Assembly: GCF_003946695.1 (NCBI RefSeq)
Contig: NZ_RHOX01000012.1
Span: 18,413 to 82,412, forward strand
Reading direction: 5' to 3'
Origin: Lapidilactobacillus bayanensis
GTDB taxonomy: Bacteria; Bacillota; Bacilli; Lactobacillales; Lactobacillaceae
DNA: 64,000 nucleotides
The notes beneath the pieces were generated by a model. That model ran no database searches and had not been told where the DNA came from. It saw nothing but the letters and a program-made list of their open reading frames with translations. A program made the translations under genes and the position numbers. Shown here one piece after another: positions 36,972 to 44,174 of this stretch; position 1 is the first letter of the stretch; each line of letters starts with the position of its first letter.

Positions 36972-37838
36972 ATGAATTTAGTGGGTATTGTTGGGACAAA
37001 TACAATCAAATCTGATAATCGATTGTTGCTAATGTACATGCAGCAGCACTTCGGCGATGAGGCCGACCTGGAAACAATAGAAACGCTGAATGCGCCACTG
37101 TTTGATTCCGAGCATGATCAAACTGAAGGTCCAATTATTAGCGACTTTACCGAGGCCATCATGGCAGCAGATGGTGTGATCGTTGCCGCACCAGATGCCA
37201 ATTTAGCCGTACCCGCACAACTAAAAAGTCTTTTAGAATGGCTATCATTTAAGGTTCATCCGCTGGATCGTAAACCAGTTATGATTGCTAGTGTTTGTGA
37301 AACAGCAGCAGGTTCATTGTGCGTTCAGGAAGAATTACGAGATATTTTGAGCGCGCCCGGGGTTAATGCCGCGTTAATGGCCAATGATGATTTTTTGCTG
37401 ACCAATTCAGAAGCAGTCTTTGATGAACAAGGTAACTTGTTTGATGCAGAAACAATTTCACGATTAGAAACGAACTTTATGCACTTCAAGCGCTTTGCAG
37501 AAGTCAACAACGCTTTGAATGTGCCCAAAGAAGTGACGTTTACGCCGGGAACTTTTACCGTGACCACACCGGGGCATAGCGGTGATTTGCCGATGACCGT
37601 GACGCTATCTGAACATCGGATTGAAAAAATTGAAATTGACACGACACAGGAAATGGACGATCCGAATGATATTGTTTTTCAAGAAATTCCGATGAAGATT
37701 GTAACCGGGCAAACGTTGAACGTCGATGCGATTTCTGGCGCAACGGAAACTAGCAACGGGGTAGTTGAAGGTGTTGCTGAAGTGGTTAAAAGGGCCGGCG
37801 CTAATCCGGATTATTTGCGGATGCGTCAACGAAAATAA
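36972..37838 (+). CDS. Two-domain flavinylated protein (FMN reductase + FMN_bind)
   Basis: A 288-residue paralogue of the first third of the HcrB-like protein: a flavodoxin-like domain (about 1-185) and FMN_bind (about 188-288) with DAISGAT as flavinylation site. Stretches such as TPGHSGDLPMTVTLS and ANPDYLR are nearly identical to HcrB. ATG 36972 with GGGAGAG is preferred over the GTG 15 bases upstream. The FAD-containing reductase domain is absent and the gene ends cleanly at its own terminator, so this looks like a real two-domain protein. It may be an electron carrier between NAD(P)H and a separate acceptor (inference). Confidence 0.85.
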   Translation: MNLVGIVGTNTIKSDNRLLLMYMQQHFGDEADLETIETLNAPLFDSEHDQTEGPIISDFTEAIMAADGVIVAAPDANLAVPAQLKSLLEWLSFKVHPLDRKPVMIASVCETAAGSLCVQEELRDILSAPGVNAALMANDDFLLTNSEAVFDEQGNLFDAETISRLETNFMHFKRFAEVNNALNVPKEVTFTPGTFTVTTPGHSGDLPMTVTLSEHRIEKIEIDTTQEMDDPNDIVFQEIPMKIVTGQTLNVDAISGATETSNGVVEGVAEVVKRAGANPDYLRMRQRK

Positions 37839-37867
37839 ATGAGTGCTTATTTTTAAATGCGCAAAAT

Positions 37868-37901
37868 TACCGTGATAATTTGTCAATCGCGGTATTTTTT
37901 T
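37868..37901 (+). terminator. Terminator after the two-domain flavoprotein
   Basis: TACCGTGAT pairs with ATCGCGGTA (one G-U) over a short loop, followed by seven T. Confidence 0.8.
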
Positions 37902-38014
37902 AATATTTTTTGAATGATGGAATAAGCTATTTGTTAGTGACTTAACATGATGGAATGTGGGTGTTGCCTTACTAATTCGTTGGTGAAATATTACAGCGGA
38001 TTGGAGGTGAGCAT

Positions 38015-38098
38015 TTGTTATATTCTTTTTTGGCATCGCTAATGGTTGCGATCATTAGCACTTTGTTCGATTATTGGTTGCATAATCGTCATAAATAA
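38015..38098 (+). CDS. Fst/Ldr-type toxin peptide (second locus)
   Basis: A 27-residue peptide from TTG 38015, with GGAGG 7 bases upstream. A hydrophobic helix (LYSFLASLMVAIISTLF) is followed by a DYWLHNRHK tail; the aromatic/charged end is the family hallmark. The 5' region (37946-38014) is about 90% identical to that of the third locus, showing a duplication. An antisense RNA and direct repeats follow. Expected effect is membrane damage when not silenced. Confidence 0.75.
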   Translation: MLYSFLASLMVAIISTLFDYWLHNRHK

Positions 38099-38140
38099 TA
38101 CAGGGCAACAAGTAACCTCACCCATTTAGTTAAATAAACG

Positions 38141-38204
38141 AAAAAAATCCCCTGACTATAACAGGTAGTCAGGGGATTGGTGAGTCTTGTTATATTCTTT
38201 TTGC
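38141..38204 (-). ncRNA. Antisense antitoxin RNA of the second Fst locus
   Basis: Promoter TTGCTA (38239-38234), 17 bases, TATACT (38216-38211) on the minus strand. The terminator stem AATCCCCTGACTA/TAGTCAGGGGATT lies at 38146-38178, with the A-run giving the U-tract. The repeat TTGTTATATTCTTTTT occurs at the toxin start (38015) and again at about 38187, inside the antisense RNA. Confidence 0.8.
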
Positions 38205-38463
38205 ACTCTCAGTATAACCGATAAGTTCAGAAGTAGCAAGCAATGAAGCTAGTCGTAGAAATAGCTGATTTCAAAATCATAATGGCAGTAGACCAATATT
38301 CGAGTACGTAAAATCTCTCCAAAGTAACGTCAAGTTATCAAAGCTTATTGAATACTTTTAAAAGTAGCGAATTGAATATTATTTACATAATTAACATGAT
38401 AGAATGTGGGTGTTGCCTTACTAATTCGTTGGTGGAATACTACAGCGGATTGGAGGTGAATTT

Positions 38464-38550
38464 ATGTTTCAAGCTATCATTGCGCCACTTCTTGTGGGGC
38501 TGCTCATTGCGTTGTATAATTATTGGTTGAATAATCGACACAAGAAGTAA
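38464..38550 (+). CDS. Fst/Ldr-type toxin peptide (third locus)
   Basis: A 28-residue peptide from ATG 38464, with GGAGGTGA upstream. It begins MFQAIIAPLLVGLL and ends YNYWLNNRHKK; IIAPLLVG is the classic Fst core. Complete and apparently functional. It shares its upstream sequence with the second locus and has its own antisense RNA. Confidence 0.88.
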   Translation: MFQAIIAPLLVGLLIALYNYWLNNRHKK

Positions 38551-38600
38551 AACAATCAAGGCAACATCAATCTACCCGTTTAAGCAATTTAAATAAACGT

Positions 38601-38665
38601 AAAAAAATCCCTCGACTACTGACATTAGTCGGGGGATTGGTGATTTATGCTTCAAGCTATATCGC
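38601..38665 (-). ncRNA. Antisense antitoxin RNA of the third Fst locus
   Basis: Minus-strand promoter TTGCTA (38700-38695), 17 bases, TATAAT (38677-38672). The terminator stem AATCCCTCGACTA/TAGTCGGGGGATT is at about 38607-38638. The repeat TTTATG(t/c)TTCAAGCTAT links toxin start and antisense RNA. Confidence 0.82.
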
Positions 38666-38713
38666 AACTTCATTATAACGTTGAAATGAAAAAGTAGCAA
38701 GTCAGCATATTCG

Positions 38714-38823
38714 CAAAAAAATTTCCGACTAATAATCTGTAGTTGAGGGCAGGTGACTATGTTTCGAGCATCCATCACACTTTTTTTGTAATATTAGTAG
38801 AGCTGCCAGTTCAAAAGTAGCAA
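38714..38823 (-). ncRNA. Antitoxin-only remnant of a fourth Fst locus
   Basis: Contains a degenerate terminator (ccgacta/tagttgagg, about 38725-38749), a repeat-like GACTATGTTTCGAGCATC and a -35 TTGCTA at 38823-38818, all spaced as in the intact loci. No toxin frame lies upstream. The -10 at 17 bases reads CTACTA, so expression is doubtful. The remainder of 38551-38871 is filled by this and the third locus. Confidence 0.5.
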
Positions 38824-38871
38824 GAAGTAAACTTAGTTTTAAAATACATAGTTAATTTGTAATTCAAGTTA

Positions 38872-39765
38872 TTATTTAACCAGATAGCGACTGAAGAAAT
38901 CCAGTTCATCCTGGTTGCATTGTCGCGCTAATTTATCTTTGATGTTGCAATGGAAAACATGTTGGCGTGGTTGGGCTTCTGTTCCGTAAGAGTGGAATTC
39001 ATGGTCGATGTGCTTGGCGATTAAGAAGCCATCTAGGCGAACGGTGCAGTCGCGAATGAAGTCTTGATTAGCCGTCATCAAAAATAACGGCGGTAAATCG
39101 CGAGTCAAATATCGTTCAGTGTGCATTAAGTCGTCGTGTTCCTGCAACGCTGAATCTGTGAAATAAGAGCGTTCTGTTGGACCAAGTAAATCTGCCTGAT
39201 CGATAAAAGTGGCACTACAATTCAACGCCGCCGCGCGAACCGTTAACTTGGGTAGTTGATAACCGAACAACTGACGATAAGTTGCATTAGTTAAAATCGT
39301 CAAATATTGCAGGGCCATTTGCCCGCCCGCACTATCGCCGACAATAAAGACATTCTGAGTGTCCAAGTGATAGTCGGTGGCGTGATCGGCAACCCAGTGA
39401 AAGGCCCGATCAACATCGGCCAACTCGTCAGGGAATTCTGCTTCCGGTGGGAGGCGGTAATTAAAGTTGACGACACCAAAACCTTGTTTAGCTAAACTCA
39501 TGCCATAGAATTGATAAGTTTCTTTCGTACCATAAAACCAACCGCCACCATGAATATTTATGATGATTGGCACCAAGCCAGTGCGTTGTTTCGGCAAATA
39601 AATATCCAATAAGTGACCAGGATTAGCTGGGCCATAAGCAATATTGTCGAATCGTTTTACTTCAGGAATTGTCAAAGGCAAGCCAGCATCGCGCCGATCA
39701 TCGCTAGTCTTGATGTCAATTCGTGCTTGTTCTGCTAGCACTAAAGATTCTTTAGTCGCTGTCAT
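38872..39765 (-). CDS. Alpha/beta-hydrolase esterase
   Basis: A 297-residue carboxylesterase-type hydrolase. ATG 39765 (MTATKESLV) is preceded by GGAGG; the longer frame upstream has no ribosome site. IIINIHGGGWFYG forms the oxyanion hole and FIVGDSAGGQMAL carries the nucleophile Ser. The His is probably in RQHVFHCNI near the C-terminus. No signal peptide. Its proximity to the hydroxycinnamate-type cluster allows a role in freeing phenolic acids from esters (inference, weak); a general acyl esterase is as likely. Confidence 0.85.
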   Translation of the reverse strand: MTATKESLVLAEQARIDIKTSDDRRDAGLPLTIPEVKRFDNIAYGPANPGHLLDIYLPKQRTGLVPIIINIHGGGWFYGTKETYQFYGMSLAKQGFGVVNFNYRLPPEAEFPDELADVDRAFHWVADHATDYHLDTQNVFIVGDSAGGQMALQYLTILTNATYRQLFGYQLPKLTVRAAALNCSATFIDQADLLGPTERSYFTDSALQEHDDLMHTERYLTRDLPPLFLMTANQDFIRDCTVRLDGFLIAKHIDHEFHSYGTEAQPRQHVFHCNIKDKLARQCNQDELDFFSRYLVK

Positions 39766-40074
39766 TTTTGGTTGACCTCCAAACGTGTTGTTAATTTTAT
39801 TATAGCTCAGTTTCGCAGTAGTACGTATTTCAACACATGTTTTAAGCGACGATAGTTTGGAACGAAAAATAAAAAAGTAATCTTTAAATATCTGAAACTG
39901 CAAACCGGTCGAAATTGAGATACGAACAATATTTAAATTTGCGCAATAGAATTAGAAAAAGGATAATAAATATCAAAAATTAACCAATGTTGCGCCTATT
40001 TTTAGATTTGTCGTATCGGGATTCTGACGAAATGAAGAAATCGAGAATAAAAAAACAATAAATAATTTTTAAGG
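39766..40074. other. 309-base AT-rich gap
   Basis: No ORF, repeat or terminator that I can support. It marks the left edge of a visibly AT-richer block (about 39.8-42.4 kb) with the GIY-YIG/MazG pair, which may have been acquired. Confidence 0.45.
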
Positions 40075-41970
40075 TTATTTATCGCTTTTGTACTCGATAT
40101 CATCATCTTCAGCAACAAAGTCTAAATTTTGAGAAGATTTATTTTGTGCATCCATCAATACTTGTTGTAATTGGTCATCAACGGCATAGATGTATAGACC
40201 ATGGACACCACGAGTGAGTAAAATATTTAATTCATTTCTGAGTAGTTCTTCAGAAACATTAACTTTTGATCCATCAGAAATTGTCCGATTATGTGTCGCA
40301 TTTTTATTAAAGCTACATTTTGAATCGAAGATAATTTTTCCGTTTCGATATTTTACAGAAGGTCCAATAATAACGCCGGCATAATTTAAATCGAACCCTT
40401 GAATAGTAAAGGTAGATCCAACTTCGCGGATAGTTTGTGGCTGTTCTGCCCATGCTAAAGATTTATTTTTTTTAGTTTGGATACGATTTTCTTTGTTACT
40501 TCTCAGGCTAGGCTTAATTTGCAAATTCCAAGGTAATTTCCAATCGCCAATTTTTACATACCAAGGATCATCACCGTCTTTTTTTCCATCAACATATTTC
40601 CAATCAAATGTTGCAAGTATGCGTGACAGTCCATGATTAGTATCCTTTGCATTTTCGTTGATTTTATTTTGTAATTCCTGTGGAGAAGACAATATTTCTA
40701 GGTCATATTGATTATCTTTAGGAATTGGCACAACTCGCTGTTGATGAATTAATGTTTCTAACCAGTCAAGTGTTTCAGAGCTTGCTTGAATTCGCATTTG
40801 GTTTTTCAACTCAATCAAATTATCTTTTGTAGTTGCTTTATCGAGCATTTCTTGATATTGATCATTTTCCCAATAGCCGTTTGTTGCGACTACTTGGTTC
40901 AAATCAAAAACGGCAATAACGACTCGAGCTTGCTTCAATAGATCTTTTAATTGATTATCTCCACGATATGACTGTTTACCTTGTGTCCATAATAAATGTG
41001 CTTCGTCAACAAGCACGACATCAACTGGATCATCACTTGAATGAGTATTAATAAAGTGAGTTGGCTTATTGACATGCTCATTTCTAGTATCATCGATACC
41101 TAATTTGATGGCAATTTGTTGATAGACAACTAATTGTTGATCATGATTAACCAGAAGATAAGCATTGGCTGTTTTAACGTCTGTATTCGCGACATTACCA
41201 TCTTCAGAGTTCAGTAACTGTCCGTTTGTAGATAATTGCTTTGAAATCTCATAAAATAATTTGCTCAATAAAACGGTTTTGCCTGAGCCGGCTTCACCTT
41301 GGACAATGATTAATTGACCAACTTCATCGTTCTGTAGTGATTTTTGAACTTTGTCGAGGATTTGTTGCTTAGCTTTCAGTTGTTCATCCGTCAATTTATG
41401 GAAGGGGGAAGCCTTAAATAGTGCAGAGTCGCGAATAATACTTTCAAGTGGGAAAATTTCAGCATACTTTCGGTTTAATTTAGACCATATTTTCGAAAAA
41501 ATTTCACTACGTTCATTTGCTGGATAATAATTATATTGTTCGTTTTTTCGACGATTATCAAGATGATCGATTGTCTCAACGCTTGAAAGATATAACATAA
41601 ACTGGTTTTCAATGTCTAAAGTCATTGACTTATTAAAATGTTCATGGCCGATAACAATCATTTTACTATTTTCGTTGCTAACCATTTCCGCCCAATCAGA
41701 GCGATTTTTTGGATCAATCGTTAGATGTTGAACAGTTCGTTGACGAATATTGTTTGTTTCACCAACATAGACTGTGTAATGGTTTTTGGTTACCTTTTCG
41801 TTGTTATCATCGCGATGAATTAAATAAACAGTCGGATAGGTGAGAATATATTGATCTTGAGTACTTTTTTGTTGTGTTTTTGTGAAGTTCGCTGACAGTT
41901 CAATAAGTCCATCTGAGGTAAAGGGAACCTCTTCAATTATTGGCTCGCTAATTTTTGAATTTTCGGACAT
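40075..41970 (-). CDS. GIY-YIG nuclease-DUF2075 ATPase fusion
   Basis: A 631-residue protein. Residues about 40-150 form a GIY-YIG-like nuclease: YPTVYLIH at 45-52, YTVYVGETNNIRQR at 65-78 and a candidate metal-binding Glu121 in ENQF. Residues about 190-630 are a DUF2075-type P-loop helicase/ATPase with Walker A GEAGSGKT (225-232) and Walker B VDEAHLLW (DEAH at 322-325). Nuclease plus ATPase with a MazG-like neighbour suggests nucleic-acid defence (inference). The ATG overlaps the MazG stop (TAAATG), so the pair forms one operon. AT-richer than its surroundings. Confidence 0.82.
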   Translation of the reverse strand: MSENSKISEPIIEEVPFTSDGLIELSANFTKTQQKSTQDQYILTYPTVYLIHRDDNNEKVTKNHYTVYVGETNNIRQRTVQHLTIDPKNRSDWAEMVSNENSKMIVIGHEHFNKSMTLDIENQFMLYLSSVETIDHLDNRRKNEQYNYYPANERSEIFSKIWSKLNRKYAEIFPLESIIRDSALFKASPFHKLTDEQLKAKQQILDKVQKSLQNDEVGQLIIVQGEAGSGKTVLLSKLFYEISKQLSTNGQLLNSEDGNVANTDVKTANAYLLVNHDQQLVVYQQIAIKLGIDDTRNEHVNKPTHFINTHSSDDPVDVVLVDEAHLLWTQGKQSYRGDNQLKDLLKQARVVIAVFDLNQVVATNGYWENDQYQEMLDKATTKDNLIELKNQMRIQASSETLDWLETLIHQQRVVPIPKDNQYDLEILSSPQELQNKINENAKDTNHGLSRILATFDWKYVDGKKDGDDPWYVKIGDWKLPWNLQIKPSLRSNKENRIQTKKNKSLAWAEQPQTIREVGSTFTIQGFDLNYAGVIIGPSVKYRNGKIIFDSKCSFNKNATHNRTISDGSKVNVSEELLRNELNILLTRGVHGLYIYAVDDQLQQVLMDAQNKSSQNLDFVAEDDDIEYKSDK

Positions 41971-42288
41971 TTATTTATCCTCGTTATCAAATTCCCAGTG
42001 TCGATTTTGATTGATTGCAAGTTTTTCTTCGACAATTTCATTTGGGTCCAAATTCATTTTTTCACACATAAAATAGGCATAAGTCAAAACATCAGCCAGT
42101 TCGAATTTGAGATCATTTAAATCCTTTCCATTAAGTTGATCATCTGAATTTTTTCATAGAAAGACTTTTTCAACTTCGGAAGCTTCAATACTTAGAGCAC
42201 GTGATAAAGACTCTAATGTATGATATTCCTGCCATTGACGTTCGTTACGAAATTTGATTAAATCAGCGATGACATCTTTAGTTTCCAT
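41971..42288 (-). pseudogene. MazG-like nucleotide pyrophosphohydrolase with in-frame stop
   Basis: A 105-codon frame from ATG 42288 (GAGGGTGA upstream) to TAA 41971. It reads METKDVIADLIKFRNERQW, then SLSRALSIEASEVEKVFL, then TGA at codon 45 (42156-42154). It resumes KNSDDQLNG and FELADVLTYAYFMCEKM, matching the MazG/nucleotide pyrophosphohydrolase fold with ExxE and ExxD metal sites. Family members normally have Trp at codon 45, so one G-to-A change (TGG to TGA) explains it. The rest is intact, so inactivation looks recent, or it is a sequence error. Encoded with the GIY-YIG ATPase. Confidence 0.78.
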
Positions 42289-42406
42289 AATTTCACCCTC
42301 AAAGTTAAATAATTGCCATGATTAAATAATACATCAGAAAGTCGCTTAAAAATATATCAATAGGACAGAATATATACGATTATTTTTTAATCGTTGTAAT
42401 AAGAAA

Positions 42407-42856
42407 CTAAGTCTTCTTCGCATATCCCTCATACAACTCAATCCATCGTGTCACCGACATTCTCTGCATCAGCTCGCTTATGAGTTGGTTCGGGATGTTT
42501 TTTGAGTTGGTGAAGCGAATGCAGCTTTTTCCCATGTTGAGTTTTGTAGGAACGCTTTTTGCATAGCTGGTTTCAAACCAGTTCAATAATTCGTGGTCGG
42601 CGATGATGCCCATGTGATAGACAGCCAGATGGTTCTTCTGGGCGGCCAGAGAAACGAACGGCAAGGGCTCAGATTGACGTTTTAAATAACCTTGAGGGTA
42701 AACGCTCAAAGGTACAACAAAAGTCGGCATACCATATTGTAAGACCAATTCGAAGCCATCAGGTAAATTCGTTGCAATTGTGTTTTTCATTAAGAAATAA
42801 CTTTCGCGCCACTTTTCCGGGATGGCTGCTTCGTAGTCGGCTATGTTTTTGATCAT
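42407..42856 (-). CDS. DUF1801-type protein
   Basis: A 149-residue protein of the YdhG/DUF1801 kind. ATG 42856 (MIKNIADYEAAIPEKWR) is preferred, with GTGAGG about 8 bases upstream. Visible family features: ELVLQYGMPTFVVP, LAAQKNHLAVYHMG and a C-terminal NMGKSCIRFTNSKNIP. The fold is a small alpha/beta domain of unknown biochemical role, often called iron-chaperone-like without strong proof. Confidence 0.78.
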   Translation of the reverse strand: MIKNIADYEAAIPEKWRESYFLMKNTIATNLPDGFELVLQYGMPTFVVPLSVYPQGYLKRQSEPLPFVSLAAQKNHLAVYHMGIIADHELLNWFETSYAKSVPTKLNMGKSCIRFTNSKNIPNQLISELMQRMSVTRWIELYEGYAKKT

Positions 42857-43054
42857 GGGCAGTAGCCTCACTTTCTGGTACGATAAAAGCTGAAGAAATC
42901 AATCTTGAAGTTTTGGTCAACTAAAGCTAAGTTGACGTATTTAATAGTAGCGTCACTTGTCAGAGTGTTTATAATGGCAGTATAACGAATTAATGTGGTT
43001 ATTTCACTTCTGGTAGTTTTTATAAGTCGGTTTGCAAGCGAAGGGTGATTTATC

Positions 43055-44020
43055 GTGACTAATAATCAGCAACAATTAATAACCGCAGCTCAAATCCAGT
43101 CAACCCTCCTAGGTGGTTTCGTCGGCGATGCGCTGGGTGTGCCAGTGGAATTTCTCAGTCGTGCAGAAGTTCAGGCGAATCCAGTGACCGGGATGCGCGA
43201 TTTTGGCACGTACAATCAGCCGACAGGAACTTGGTCGGATGATACGACAATGAGCTTGTGTTTGATGGCGAATTTGACCGAGCAGGGTGATCTGACCGAT
43301 TTAATGATGCGTTTTGTCGATTGGGCGCGCCATGGTGCATACACGCCTTTTGGAACCTGTTTTGATATTGGTTTAGGCACTACTGAGGCCATTCAGCGTT
43401 TTGAGTCTGGAATTGCACCTGAAGCTTGTGGCGGCCGTGGTAAAATGGACAATGGTAATGGCGCCATCATGCGTCTAGCTCCGTTAGTTTTCGACTTGTT
43501 AGCCATTGCTGAGCCACAAGTGCGCTTTGCCAAAATTGCCGCTTACACCAAATTAACGCATGGCCATCCACGAGCAATTGTTGGTTCAATTATTTATTTG
43601 GAAATACTACGAGAAATTTTATTGGGTCATGACTTTCCAACTAGTTTGCAAATCGCCCAAGCAACGGTTACCGCAGAATTAAGCAAAGTATATCTTGGCG
43701 AATTATCCGTCTACGAGCGAATTTTTAACGCTGATTTTGCGACACAGCCTGAATCGACGATCAAAAGTTCAGGCTATGTGGTGGATACTTTGGAGGCAGC
43801 AGTTTGGTGTCTCTCGACCACATCTGATTATTCGTCGTCTGTGCTTAAAGCCGCCAATCTTGGTTCTGATACGGATACCATTGCCTTAGTCACTGGGACT
43901 TTAGCCGGCGCAGCTTATGGTTTAAATGCAATCCCGTTAAAATGGCGGACAACTTTGCAGAATCCAGAATTATTGAATCGCATTTTAGAATCATTTTGTA
44001 CTTATTGTTTGAAAGAATAG
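43055..44020 (+). CDS. ADP-ribosylglycohydrolase family protein
   Basis: A 321-residue all-helical DraG/ARH-type protein starting at GTG 43055, with AAGGGTGA upstream. Metal-binding motifs are intact: GGFVGDALGVPVEF, WSDDTTMSLCL (first Asp pair) and GSDTDTIALVTG (second). These enzymes remove ADP-ribose from arginine or other targets, or hydrolyse ADP-ribosyl compounds. The target here is unknown. Isolated gene ending at a terminator. Confidence 0.87.
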   Translation: MTNNQQQLITAAQIQSTLLGGFVGDALGVPVEFLSRAEVQANPVTGMRDFGTYNQPTGTWSDDTTMSLCLMANLTEQGDLTDLMMRFVDWARHGAYTPFGTCFDIGLGTTEAIQRFESGIAPEACGGRGKMDNGNGAIMRLAPLVFDLLAIAEPQVRFAKIAAYTKLTHGHPRAIVGSIIYLEILREILLGHDFPTSLQIAQATVTAELSKVYLGELSVYERIFNADFATQPESTIKSSGYVVDTLEAAVWCLSTTSDYSSSVLKAANLGSDTDTIALVTGTLAGAAYGLNAIPLKWRTTLQNPELLNRILESFCTYCLKE

Positions 44021-44110
44021 TCGTAGAAAACAAACGCAATTGTATTAACTTTAAGAAATAATTACCACACTAATTTGTTAATAAAGTTAGTTTAAAATTA
44101 ATTAGACCAC

Positions 44111-44162
44111 AAAAAAACGACCAAAATCGGACAATCTGTCCCCAATTTTGATCGTTTTTTTT
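44111..44162. terminator. Bidirectional terminator between convergent genes
   Basis: AAAAAACGA and TCGTTTTTT arms enclose AAAAT/ATTTT and GGACA/TGTCC pairings, with A and T runs on both sides. Confidence 0.88.
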
Positions 44163-44174
44163 CATCTTAACAAA

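Noticed and set aside
37605..38036. 143-codon minus-strand frame running into the Fst region
   Set aside because: Mostly antisense to the flavinylated protein gene, with low-complexity His/Asn composition and no start signal.
40075..42288. Restriction-modification system
   Set aside because: A GIY-YIG-like nuclease is present, but no methyltransferase or specificity subunit lies nearby.
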